Below, one piece after another: positions 1-6,241 of a stretch of 7,822 nucleotides of DNA. The stretch is from Chloroflexota bacterium (GTDB lineage: Bacteria > Chloroflexota > Dehalococcoidia > Lucifugimonadales > Australimonadaceae). Each line of letters begins with the position of its first letter. Within the stretch, counting starts at the first letter, position 1. The notes beneath the pieces are model-generated. The model was given only the letters and a program-made list of their open reading frames with translations, had not been told where the DNA came from and did no database searches. The position numbers and the translations under genes are program-made. The stretch is from assembly GCA_028875085.1 (NCBI GenBank), contig JAPPFU010000020.1, positions 1-7,822 of the forward strand, in the 5' to 3' direction.

Positions 1-564
1 CGCGTCGGCCACGTGCTGCCCGGCGCCGACCCCGTGCAGAAAATCACTATCGTCTCCCGCGGCATGGCCGCCGGGTACACGCGCTCCGTTCCCGAGGAAG
101 ACCGCATCTTCATGTCGCGGTCGCAGTTCATGGACCGCATGGCCATGGCGCTGGGCGGGCGTATCGCGGAGGAGATCACCTTCGGCGACACCACCACCGG
201 CGCCGGGAACGACATCCAAGAAGTGACGCGCATGGCGCGGGCAATGGTTACGCGCTACGGGATGAGCGACAAGCTCGGTCCGCGCACCTTTGGCAAGTCG
301 GAGGAGTTGGTCTTCCTCGGGCGCGAGATATCGGAGCAGCGCGACTACTCCGAGCGCATCGCCCAGGAGATCGACGACGAAGTCCAGACCCTCATCCTCG
401 AGGCTTACACGCGCGCCAAGCGCGTGCTGAACGACAACTACGCCAAGTTGGTGCAGGTCGCCCGCTATCTGATGAAGAACGAGACGGTGGAGGGCAAGGC
501 GCTGCGCGAACTGTTCGATTCGGAAGCGCCGCCGCTTGAAGGAGCGGTGGCGGCCGCCGGGTAG
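1..564 (+). CDS. ftsH: ATP-dependent zinc metalloprotease FtsH, C-terminal part (5' end outside window)
   Basis: This is the M41 peptidase end of FtsH, the membrane-anchored AAA+ protease that degrades misassembled membrane proteins and short-lived regulators. The reading frame is open from base 1, so only the last 187 residues are seen; the transmembrane part, AAA+ module and HExxH zinc site lie upstream. Visible family landmarks are the segment GHVLPGADPVQKITIVSRG near the start, then ALGGRIAEEITFGD, then TTGAGNDI. The Asp in that last motif (codon 211-213) is at the position of the third zinc ligand in characterised FtsH proteins. The helical end (ARAMVTRYGMSDKLG, then LGREISEQRDYSE) is also typical. 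It stops normally with a short Ala/Gly-rich tail. The ABC ATPase begins 28 nt downstream on the same strand. Confidence 0.97.
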   Translation, partial: RVGHVLPGADPVQKITIVSRGMAAGYTRSVPEEDRIFMSRSQFMDRMAMALGGRIAEEITFGDTTTGAGNDIQEVTRMARAMVTRYGMSDKLGPRTFGKSEELVFLGREISEQRDYSERIAQEIDDEVQTLILEAYTRAKRVLNDNYAKLVQVARYLMKNETVEGKALRELFDSEAPPLEGAVAAAG

Positions 565-580
565 CGCTTCCGCGCTGCCT
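559..580 (+). other. Hairpin spanning the ftsH stop codon
   Basis: AGCGC (563-567), loop TTCC (568-571) and GCGCT (572-576) form a perfect 5-bp stem. It extends outward through a U-G wobble, two G-C pairs and another wobble to about 9 bp. It covers the ftsH stop and ends 12 nt before the ATG of the ABC ATPase. No T-run follows, so it is not a standard intrinsic terminator. It could protect the ftsH mRNA 3' end, weaken readthrough, or be a chance product of high GC. No biochemical role can be assigned from sequence. Confidence 0.4.
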
Positions 581-592
581 CGCGCTTGCCTG

Positions 593-1528
593 ATGCCCAC
601 ACCTGGGAATTCCGCCGCTGCCATCGAGGTGCGCGGCCTGCGCAAGTCCTACGGCGCGCTGGAGGCGGTGCGCGGCGTCGACCTGCGCGTCGCCCACGGC
701 GAGGTGTTCGCTCTCCTAGGCCCCAACGGCGCGGGCAAGACGACCACCGTCGAGATACTCGAAGGCCACCGCGTCCGCAGCGCGGGCGAGGTGAGCGTGC
801 TGGGGCACGACCCGGCGTCGGGCGAACGCGCCTTCAAGGAGCGCGTCGGCATCGTCCTCCAATCGGCGGGAGTAGACCCTTTTCTGTCCGTTGAGGAGAC
901 GCTCAACCTGTTCCGCGGCTACTACCCGCGCCCGCTGCCGCTGGACGACCTGCTCGACGCCGTCGGCCTGCGCGAGAAGCGCCGCGAGCGCGTGCGCCGT
1001 CTCTCGGGCGGCCAGCAGCGCCGCCTCGACGTGGCCGTCGGCCTGGCGGGCGACCCCGAACTTCTCTTCTTAGACGAGCCGACGACGGGGTTCGACCCGT
1101 CGGCGCGGCGCGAGGCGTGGGAGATGGTGGGGGGACTGAAGGAGCGCGGCAAGACCATCCTCCTCACCACCCACTACATGGAGGAGGCCGAGCACCTCGC
1201 TGACCGCGTGGCCATCATGAACCAGGGCCTCATCGTCGCCGAGGGCAGGCCTTCCGAGCTGACGCAGCGCCAGGCCGCGACGACGGTGCGCTTCCGCCTG
1301 GCCGACGGGGCGCCCGCCCCGCCCGGCGACTTCGCCGCCCCGCCAGAGGGGATGGACGGCGCGTACACGCTTACGACAGCGGAGCCGACGCGCGACCTGC
1401 ACCGCCTTACGGCGTGGGTCGTCGAGCACGGCGTGGAACTACAGGAGCTGTCGGTGTCCCGCCCGTCGCTCGACGACGTCTTCATTGACCTGACCGGCCA
1501 CTCCGCCGCCGAGGATGGGCAGTCGTGA
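593..1528 (+). CDS. ABC transporter ATP-binding protein, DrrA-like exporter type
   Basis: Predicted cytoplasmic ATPase of 311 residues that would power the permease encoded next to it. All nucleotide-binding motifs are present: Walker A GPNGAGKTT (43-51), Q-loop Q90, signature LSGGQQRR (137-144), Walker B LLFLDEP (157-163), a D-loop region reading GFDP where GLDP is more usual, and switch His194 in LTTHYMEEAEHLADR. The C-terminal extension ends in PSLDDVFIDLTG (291-302), typical of the DrrA/NatA drug or polymer exporter subfamily. ATG 593 is chosen because homology starts just after it; in-frame TTG 536 would lie inside ftsH. No clear Shine-Dalgarno precedes it. Its end overlaps the permease start by four bases (GTGA), implying translational coupling. 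The substrate cannot be told from sequence; a drug, lipid or other amphiphile is the usual range. Confidence 0.95.
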   Translation: MPTPGNSAAAIEVRGLRKSYGALEAVRGVDLRVAHGEVFALLGPNGAGKTTTVEILEGHRVRSAGEVSVLGHDPASGERAFKERVGIVLQSAGVDPFLSVEETLNLFRGYYPRPLPLDDLLDAVGLREKRRERVRRLSGGQQRRLDVAVGLAGDPELLFLDEPTTGFDPSARREAWEMVGGLKERGKTILLTTHYMEEAEHLADRVAIMNQGLIVAEGRPSELTQRQAATTVRFRLADGAPAPPGDFAAPPEGMDGAYTLTTAEPTRDLHRLTAWVVEHGVELQELSVSRPSLDDVFIDLTGHSAAEDGQS

Positions 1529-2298
1529 GGGGCCTTGCGCTTGCTCTGCGGCAGGTGCGCTACGAGAACGCCGGCTTTTGGCGGAATCCCCTCGCGGCCT
1601 TCTTCACCATCGCCTTCCCGCTGATGTTCCTCGTCATCTTCAATCTGCTGTTCGGCTCGACCGAGCTTGACGTGGAGGGCGGTGTAATCAGCACCTCCAC
1701 CTTCTACGTGCCGGGCATCACCGTGATGGGCGTCATCGGCGCCTGCTACACCAATGTTGCCCTCGGCGTCTGCTTCTCGCGGGATGGCGGGCTGCTCAAG
1801 CGCGTGCGCGGCACGCCCTTGCCTGGCTGGGCGCTCCTGTTCGGCAAGGTCGGCCACGCCGTGCTCCTGGCTATGTTGCTGGTGGTGATCATCCTGGCGG
1901 CGGGCGTCCTCTTCTACGGCGTGGACATTCCCTCGAACGCCTTGCCCGCCTTCGTGGTCTCGCTCGCCCTCGGTGCGGCGGTCTTCTGCGCCTTGGGGCT
2001 GGCTATCACCGCCGTCATCCCCAACGCCGACGCCGCACCCGCCGTCGTCAACGCCTCTATCCTGCCGCTGCTGTTCATCTCCGACGTGTTCATCCCGTTG
2101 CACGACGCCCCGGCGTGGCTCACCACCTTCGCCGACGTCTTCCCCGTCAGCCACTTCGCCGGAGCGCTGCACACCGCCTTCAACCCCTTCGAGACGGGCT
2201 TGGGATTCGAAGTGCTCGACCTGGCGATATTGGCCGCGTGGGGCGTCGCCGGGCTGGCGCTCGCGGTGCGATTCTTCCGGTGGGAGCCGCGCGCCTAG
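1525..2298 (+). CDS. ABC-2 type transporter permease
   Basis: Predicted 257-residue inner-membrane subunit that pairs with the preceding ATPase. It starts with GTG inside the ATPase stop region (GTGA), with a GAGG at 1511-1514 as a possible ribosome site. Hydrophobic stretches fit six transmembrane segments, at about residues 22-43, 60-84, 107-132, 141-165, 175-194 and 231-250. The short motif RGTPLP (95-100) lies in the cytoplasmic loop after the second segment, as in DrrB/NodJ-type ABC-2 permeases. The stretch around residues 184-210 (FISDVFIPL, then FADVFPVSHFAGAL) matches the conserved ABC-2 region before the last helix. Length is normal for a half-size permease, so the functional exporter is probably two ATPases with two permeases. 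Substrate unknown. Confidence 0.93.
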   Translation: MRGLALALRQVRYENAGFWRNPLAAFFTIAFPLMFLVIFNLLFGSTELDVEGGVISTSTFYVPGITVMGVIGACYTNVALGVCFSRDGGLLKRVRGTPLPGWALLFGKVGHAVLLAMLLVVIILAAGVLFYGVDIPSNALPAFVVSLALGAAVFCALGLAITAVIPNADAAPAVVNASILPLLFISDVFIPLHDAPAWLTTFADVFPVSHFAGALHTAFNPFETGLGFEVLDLAILAAWGVAGLALAVRFFRWEPRA

Positions 2299-2334
2299 CG
2301 CCTCCGTGAGCCGGACAGCCGCCGCGACGCCCTC

Positions 2335-2343
2335 TGCTACACT
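2335..2343 (+). promoter_or_regulatory. Extended -10 promoter of the biotin carboxylase operon
   Basis: TGCTACACT contains an extended -10 element (TGn) followed by TACACT at 2338-2343. No convincing -35 is seen. Transcription would start about 6-8 nt after the box, almost at the ATG at 2353. No Shine-Dalgarno lies in the 54-nt gap 2299-2352, so the mRNA is probably leaderless or nearly so. This is inferred from the motif and its spacing only. Confidence 0.5.
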
Positions 2344-2352
2344 ATCCGCCCG

Positions 2353-3843
2353 ATGTTCAAGCGCGTCCTCATCGCCAACCGGGGCGAGATTGCCTGCCGC
2401 GTCATCCGCACGTGCAGGCGCCTCGGCATCCAGTCCGTCGCCGCCTACTCCGAGGCGGACGCGGACGCGCTTCACGTGCGTATGGCGGACGAGGCGGTGA
2501 AGATCGGCGGCGCGCCCGCCGCCGACTCCTACCTCCGCATCGACCGCATCGTCGCCGCCGCCAAGAAGGTCAAGGCCGACGCGGTGCACCCCGGCTACGG
2601 CTTCGTCAGCGAGAATCCCGCCTTCGTCGAGGCTGTCGAGGCCGCCAAGATCGCCTTCGTCGGCCCTAGCGCGTCGGTCATCAAGCAGATGGGCGACAAG
2701 GTCGAGGCGCGCGGCCTCGCGCTGCTCGCCGACGTGCCCGTCATCCCGGGCACCGACGGGGAGGTGAGCGCGACCGACGCCCTCGCCGAGGCGCGCCGCG
2801 TCGGCTTCCCGCTGATGGTCAAGGCTGCCGACGGCGGAGGGGGCATGGGCATCCGCGCCGTCGAGCGAGAAGAAGATCTGCTCGACGCGCTCGAGCAGGC
2901 GCGCACGCAGGCGGGCAACTTCTTCGGCTCCGACCGCGTCTATCTCGAACGGCGCATCGACGGCGCGTCCCACGTGGAGGTGCAGGTCCTGGGCGACCAT
3001 CACGGCAACGTGGTGCACCTGTTCGAGCGTGATTGCTCCGTCCAGCGTCGCAACCAGAAGGTGATCGAGGAGACGCCGTGCCCCAAACTCACGCCCCCGC
3101 AGCGCGAGGCGCTGTTGGAGTCGGCGGTGCGCCTCGCGAAGACCATCGGCTACGCCAACGCGGGCACCATCGAGTACCTGCTCGACCGCGACGGAAACTT
3201 CTACTTCCTTGAGATGAACACGCGCCTCCAGGTCGAGCATCCCGTAACCGAGATGGTCACCGGCCTCGACCTGGTCGAGCTCCAACTGCGCGTGGCCGCC
3301 GGGGAGGAGCTGCCCATCGCCCAGGAGGACGTGCGGACGCGCGGCGCGGCCATCGAGGCGCGCATCTACCCCGAAGACCCCGTGAGCCTCCTGCCCACCT
3401 TCGGCGTGGTGGAGCGCCTGCGCGAACCCAAGGGCGATGGCGTCCGCCTCGACTCCGCCCTCTACGAGGGGTATGAGGTGTCGCCCTACTACGAGCCGAT
3501 GATGGCCAAGCTCATCGTCTGGGCCGACGACCGTCCCGCCGCCATCGATCGTCTGCGCCAAGCGCTGGACGAGTTCGACACCGAAGGGGTGGTCAACAAC
3601 ACGGCGCTGGTGCGCCGCGTGCTCGACCGCACGCTGTTTGTGGAGGCGCGCCACGACAACACCTTCCTCGAAGAGCTGCTCCGCACCCCCGCCTCCGATG
3701 CGGGCGGCAAGGAGCTCATCGCCGCTCTCGCCGTCGCCATGGCGCTTGCCGCGGACAAGGCCGAGCGCGCGGCGCCCGGCAAGTGGAAGATGTACGGCCG
3801 CCGCGCCGCCATGGTGAGCCGCCTGGCGGGGGGAGCGTTCTGA
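2353..3843 (+). CDS. accC: Biotin carboxylase subunit of a biotin-dependent acyl-CoA or pyruvate carboxylase
   Basis: Carboxylates the biotin on its carrier protein using ATP and bicarbonate, the first half-reaction of acetyl-CoA, propionyl-CoA or pyruvate carboxylase. The 496-residue protein has the N-terminal domain (KRVLIANRGEIACRV), an ATP-grasp domain, and the C-terminal domain. Residues matching E. coli biotin carboxylase are K116 (GDK), K157 in VKAADGGGGMGI, H207 in HVEVQV, E274, E287, N289, R291, Q293 and E295 in EMNTRLQVEHP, and R337 in EARIYPED. The glycine loop has Met where E. coli has Arg. The protein runs about 50 residues beyond the usual 450, with an Ala/Lys/Arg-rich tail but no biotinyl domain. 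The carrier is the next gene, overlapping by one base (TGATG). The substrate depends on a carboxyltransferase not in the window, so accC is the generic symbol. Confidence 0.95.
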   Translation: MFKRVLIANRGEIACRVIRTCRRLGIQSVAAYSEADADALHVRMADEAVKIGGAPAADSYLRIDRIVAAAKKVKADAVHPGYGFVSENPAFVEAVEAAKIAFVGPSASVIKQMGDKVEARGLALLADVPVIPGTDGEVSATDALAEARRVGFPLMVKAADGGGGMGIRAVEREEDLLDALEQARTQAGNFFGSDRVYLERRIDGASHVEVQVLGDHHGNVVHLFERDCSVQRRNQKVIEETPCPKLTPPQREALLESAVRLAKTIGYANAGTIEYLLDRDGNFYFLEMNTRLQVEHPVTEMVTGLDLVELQLRVAAGEELPIAQEDVRTRGAAIEARIYPEDPVSLLPTFGVVERLREPKGDGVRLDSALYEGYEVSPYYEPMMAKLIVWADDRPAAIDRLRQALDEFDTEGVVNNTALVRRVLDRTLFVEARHDNTFLEELLRTPASDAGGKELIAALAVAMALAADKAERAAPGKWKMYGRRAAMVSRLAGGAF

Positions 3844-4268
3844 TGGCCCGCCGCGTCCGCGTCCGCGTCAACAGCGAGTGGTACGACGTTCAGATAGGCG
3901 ACATCTACCAGAGCCCGGTCGAGGTGGAGGTGGACGGCGAGACCTACCTGGTGGAGCTGGAGGCTGCTACCCAGGGCGCCTCCCGCGCCCGCCCCAAGCT
4001 TCCCGCCCGCCCCAAGGCCGAACTCCCCGGCCTCCGCGGCATCCTCCAAGGCGAGGACAAGAACGTCCGCTGTCCGCTCCCTGGCAAAGTGGCGGCGGTG
4101 TCCGTCCAGAAGGGACAGATGCTGTCGCCGGGCGACGAGATATGCGTGCTCGAGAGCATGAAGATGGAGCAGAGCGTGCGCATGGCGCACCCGGGCGTGG
4201 TGAAGAACGTGAAGGTCAAGAAGGAGCAGGACGTGCTGGCCGGCGCGCCGCTCATCGAGTTGCAGTAG
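3843..4268 (+). CDS. Biotin carboxyl carrier protein
   Basis: Small acceptor protein (141 residues) that carries CO2 on covalently bound biotin from the carboxylase to a carboxyltransferase. Residues 1-45 form a small beta-rich N-terminal part (VNSEWYDVQIGD, then SPVEVEVDGETYLVELE), as seen ahead of the biotinyl domain in acyl-CoA or pyruvate/oxaloacetate carboxylase carriers. A basic Pro/Arg/Lys/Ala linker follows (about 46-68), then the biotinyl domain (about 74-141). The biotin site is ESMKM with Lys107; Ser replaces the commoner Ala. Supporting motifs are CPLPGKV and the closing GAPLIEL. ATG 3843 shares its A with the biotin carboxylase stop, and GGGGGGAG at 3828-3835 is a well-spaced ribosome site, so the two are translationally coupled. 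Modification would need a BirA-type ligase, not in the window. Confidence 0.95.
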   Translation: MARRVRVRVNSEWYDVQIGDIYQSPVEVEVDGETYLVELEAATQGASRARPKLPARPKAELPGLRGILQGEDKNVRCPLPGKVAAVSVQKGQMLSPGDEICVLESMKMEQSVRMAHPGVVKNVKVKKEQDVLAGAPLIELQ

Positions 4269-4270
4269 GT

Positions 4271-4624
4271 ATGACCGCCCCCGCCGACGAATTCCGCTTC
4301 GAGCTGACCGGCCTCGACGAGCTGAAACGGCGCCGCACGCTCACCTTCGCCTTTCGCCACCCCCGCTTCGGCCTCCACGAGATTGCGCTCTTCTGGGACG
4401 GCGAGGGCGTCTACGCCCTCGACAACGCATGCCCGCACATGTTCGGCGCCCTCGCGGACGGGATGGTGCGCCGGGGCGAGGTGCACTGCCCGCTCCACGG
4501 CGCCCAGTTCGACCTGCGCACCGGCAAGTGCATCGACTTCTACACCCTCGACGTCGCCGCTTACGCCGCGGAAGTGCTCGACGGGATGGTGTGGGTCACC
4601 GCCCCCGGCGAGCAGCGCGCCTAG
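4271..4624 (+). CDS. Rieske [2Fe-2S] ferredoxin, small soluble type
   Basis: A 117-residue single-domain Rieske protein, likely a cytoplasmic electron carrier. The cluster ligands are C54 and H56 (in NACPHMFGALADG) and C73 and H76 (in VHCPLHGAQFDLRTGK), the CxH-x16-CxxH pattern. No signal peptide, membrane helix or disulfide-loop cysteine pair is visible, so it resembles dioxygenase-type ferredoxins or NirD more than the cytochrome bc1 Rieske subunit. It starts two bases after the carrier protein stop and is probably co-transcribed with the carboxylase genes, but no oxygenase or reductase partner is nearby. The redox partner is unknown. Its stop lies 6 nt from the stop of the convergent gene on the other strand. 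Confidence 0.92.
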   Translation: MTAPADEFRFELTGLDELKRRRTLTFAFRHPRFGLHEIALFWDGEGVYALDNACPHMFGALADGMVRRGEVHCPLHGAQFDLRTGKCIDFYTLDVAAYAAEVLDGMVWVTAPGEQRA

Positions 4625-4630
4625 CGCTCC

Positions 4631-4981
4631 CTAGTGCCGCTTGCCCATGCGCAGCGCCGCGGGCAGTTGGCCGCCGCTTGCGGCGCCGGGGTTGCCTTGC
4701 TGCACCAGCACCTCGCCGTAGAAGGTTGGCCCGTGCGGGTCAACCAGCAGCGGCGTTAGGCGCTCCAGCCACGCGGCGGCGGCTTCGGCTTGCGCGTTGT
4801 ACGCCTCCACGCTCTCGTGGAGCGACACCACGAACAGGTGCTCCTCGTCGCGGCAGAGGAAGGCGTAGGCGGGGGCGGCGCCCGCCGTTGCGTCCGCCGC
4901 GCCCCACTCCTCGATGAGGCGCGCGACCTCCTCCACCTTCCCCTCGCGCGGGAGCAGGTGCGTCAGCTGCATGATGGCCAT
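4631..4981 (-). CDS. Small putative dimeric alpha+beta barrel protein (monooxygenase-like), function uncertain
   Basis: A 116-residue protein. The first 95 residues read as a ferredoxin-like beta-alpha-beta-beta-alpha-beta fold: strand MQLTHLLP, helix about 15-30, strands AYAFLCRD and EHLFVVSLHES, helix about 57-77, and a last strand GPTFYGEVLV. This is the layout of the dimeric alpha+beta barrel family (antibiotic-biosynthesis/quinol monooxygenases, EthD, Dabb). No catalytic residues identify a reaction, so enzyme activity is only a guess. The last 20 residues are a flexible Gly/Ala/Arg-rich tail. ATG 4981 is preferred because GAAGGGGG (4996-4989) is well placed before it; ATG 4972 is an alternative. 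It begins two bases after the FMN nitroreductase stop, so the two form one transcript and may act together in redox metabolism. Confidence 0.65.
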   Translation of the reverse strand: MAIMQLTHLLPREGKVEEVARLIEEWGAADATAGAAPAYAFLCRDEEHLFVVSLHESVEAYNAQAEAAAAWLERLTPLLVDPHGPTFYGEVLVQQGNPGAASGGQLPAALRMGKRH

Positions 4982-4983
4982 GC

Positions 4984-5622
4984 CTACGCCCCCTTCAGAT
5001 CGAACGCGACGGGCTCGCCCCACTGCTCGGAGTAGGTGACCTCCTCCACCGGCCTGCGCGTCTTGGAGCCATGCCGTCCGACGGGCTGGCCGATGGGCAG
5101 CATGCAGCCGAACACCACCTCGTCCGGCACGCCGAGGATCTGCTTGAGCTCCTCGCCGTGGAAGGCGTCGATGGCGGTGGTGAGGTTGGAGCCGAGGCCC
5201 AGCCCCCGGCAGGCCAGCAGCATGTTCTGGACGGCGGGGAAGGCTTGCATGCCCGCCGACGCGGGGGTCGGGTAGCGGGTGTTCCCTTGATGGTCGGCGG
5301 TGGGCGCTACGTAGACGAAGATGATGACCGGCGAGTCGGCCAGGTGGTCGCCGAGGTGCCACTCCGCCTTGTTGCCGGAGACGGACGGGTCGATGAGTAT
5401 TTGCCGCACGGCGTCCTTGTACAGAACGCCGACCTTGTCCTTCGTGGCCTGGTCGCGGACGACGATGTAGCGGACGGGCTGGCTGTTGCCGCCGTTGGGC
5501 GCCTGCGTTCCCGCCTCGATGATGGCGCGCACCTGCGCGTCGGTGACCGGAACGTCCGGCCGCTGACGGCGGATGGCGCGCATAGTGTAGATGGCCTCGA
5601 ACAGGCCGACCTCTTCCGGCAT
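4984..5622 (-). CDS. Nitroreductase family protein (FMN-dependent NAD(P)H oxidoreductase)
   Basis: Probable cytoplasmic homodimeric flavoenzyme of 212 residues that reduces nitro groups, quinones or enones with NAD(P)H; the natural substrate is unknown. The N-terminal FMN phosphate-binding segment is TMRAIRRQRPDVPV (13-26). The flavin-contact motif APNGGNSQP is at 41-49, close to the APSGxNxQP form of the family. The second FMN segment GLGLGSNLTT lies at 140-149, and PIGQPVGRHGSKTRRPVEEV closes the fold. Length is normal. The start has a strong ribosome site, GAGGAGGGA at 5636-5628, 5 nt before the ATG, and a -10-like TATACT further up. The small barrel-like protein follows two bases after its stop. 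The longer-than-usual stretch between 70 and 120 may shape substrate access, but this is inference. Confidence 0.92.
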   Translation of the reverse strand: MPEEVGLFEAIYTMRAIRRQRPDVPVTDAQVRAIIEAGTQAPNGGNSQPVRYIVVRDQATKDKVGVLYKDAVRQILIDPSVSGNKAEWHLGDHLADSPVIIFVYVAPTADHQGNTRYPTPASAGMQAFPAVQNMLLACRGLGLGSNLTTAIDAFHGEELKQILGVPDEVVFGCMLPIGQPVGRHGSKTRRPVEEVTYSEQWGEPVAFDLKGA

Positions 5623-5652
5623 GGCGCTCCCTCCTCGTGGATGTCGGCGGCC

Positions 5653-5658
5653 AGTATA
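5653..5658 (-). promoter_or_regulatory. -10 box of the nitroreductase transcript
   Basis: On the - strand TATACT (5658-5653) matches the TATAAT consensus at five of six positions. It lies 30 nt upstream of the nitroreductase ATG, giving a predicted leader of about 23 nt that holds the Shine-Dalgarno. No good -35 is visible. It sits in the 54-nt gap after the deazaflavin-type gene, so the two downstream genes may have their own promoter. Confidence 0.45.
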
Positions 5659-5676
5659 CGCGCCCTGGCGCCGCTG

Positions 5677-6192
5677 CTAGTCCGCCACCTCGCCCGGCCA
5701 CACGCGCAGCAGCACCGTCTCGCGCGCGGGGATGAGCACGAGCGCGCGGCGGATGAAGTCGCGCCGGTCGAGGCCGTGCTGAATCGCCGCCTCCGCCTCA
5801 CCGTCCGCATCGCCTGCGCCTACCCGCACCACCTCGACGCGCGCGGGCAGCATGCGCGCCTGATGCAGCACGCTCACCGGCGCGCCGTCCTCCAGGTTGC
5901 GCCACCAGCGCCCGTAGACGCTGGTAACCGCCTCGAGCGCTCCGTCGTCCGCGCGCCTGTACGCGATGGGGACGGCGTAGCGCCTCCCGGTGCGCCGCCC
6001 CGCGAAGCGCAGCACGAGCACCCTGCCGCTCAGCGCCTCGTGGCCGTTCGGCAACCGCAACACGATGCGCGTCAGCGGGTTGAGGAAGGGGAAGACGGCG
6101 GGCACGACGCGCCGCACCGTCCAGCGCCCGATCGCCATGCGCAGCGAGCAGGAGCCGAGGCGGTCGCGCGCGGCACGGAGTGGGTCGGGCAT
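5677..6192 (-). CDS. Nitroreductase/deazaflavin-dependent oxidoreductase family protein (F420-type split barrel)
   Basis: A 171-residue protein resembling the deazaflavin-dependent nitroreductase (Ddn-like) family, whose members use reduced F420 to reduce quinones, nitroimidazoles or other acceptors. The supporting core is GRRTGRRYAVPIAYR (65-79), then VTSVYGRWWRNLEDGAPVSV (89-108), then a strand ending PARVEVV (116-122); these match the family pattern of TGRxSG, a strand pair and GxxxWxxNL. The N-terminal 50 residues are basic and amphipathic, possibly for membrane association. ATG 6192 is chosen because a promoter-like GATACT ends 8 nt before it; Met19 (6138) is the alternative. There is no Shine-Dalgarno. 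Use of F420 rather than FMN is family knowledge and not proven here. It is unrelated in fold to the FMN nitroreductase downstream. Confidence 0.78.
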   Translation of the reverse strand: MPDPLRAARDRLGSCSLRMAIGRWTVRRVVPAVFPFLNPLTRIVLRLPNGHEALSGRVLVLRFAGRRTGRRYAVPIAYRRADDGALEAVTSVYGRWWRNLEDGAPVSVLHQARMLPARVEVVRVGAGDADGEAEAAIQHGLDRRDFIRRALVLIPARETVLLRVWPGEVAD

Positions 6193-6200
6193 ACGCGCAG

Positions 6201-6228
6201 AGTATCGCGGGGTGCGCGGGGGTGTCTA
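6201..6228 (-). promoter_or_regulatory. Promoter of the deazaflavin-type gene
   Basis: On the - strand TAGACA (6228-6223) is a 5/6 match to the -35 consensus. A 16-bp spacer follows, then GATACT (6206-6201), a 4/6 match to the -10. The ATG at 6192 is 8 nt after the -10, with no ribosome site between, so the transcript should be almost leaderless. Its -35 shares bases 6227-6228 with the opposing -10. Confidence 0.55.
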
Positions 6229-6232
6229 TACT
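6227..6232 (+). promoter_or_regulatory. -10 box of the PLD nuclease gene
   Basis: TATACT matches TATAAT at five of six positions and ends 9 nt before ATG 6242, the same gap as for the biotin carboxylase. There is no -35 consensus and no Shine-Dalgarno, so a leaderless or near-leaderless mRNA is predicted. The box overlaps the -35 of the divergent promoter. Confidence 0.5.
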
Positions 6233-6241
6233 GCGCACGCT

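Noticed and set aside
536..592. TTG 536 as the start of the ABC ATPase, helped by an AAGGAG at 539-544
   Set aside because: The AAGGAG lies downstream of that TTG, so it cannot serve it, and the added residues overlap ftsH and show no family similarity.
2289..2301. GCGCGCCTAGCGC shared by the ends of the permease and Rieske genes, with TAGCGC also after ftsH
   Set aside because: The match is short, built from GC-rich Arg-Ala codons plus TAG, and flanking bases differ. Coincidence is more likely than a mobile or regulatory repeat.
1174..3654. Very long open frame (826 codons) on the - strand, antisense to the exporter and biotin carboxylase genes
   Set aside because: It covers three well-supported + strand genes. 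Its translation is low-complexity, rich in His, Arg, Gly, Ala and Glu, with no recognisable domain. Long antisense frames are expected in DNA with strong GC bias at third codon positions.
4621..4634. CTAG...CTAG inverted pair between the convergent Rieske and barrel-like genes, as a terminator
   Set aside because: The stem is only 4 bp with a 6-nt loop and no T-run; the CTAG copies simply contain the two stop codons.
5990..6241. An 84-codon N-terminal extension of the PLD nuclease
   Set aside because: It lies antisense to the deazaflavin-type gene, is Arg/Ser-rich without domain features, and would read through the promoter region. Homology begins right after ATG 6242.
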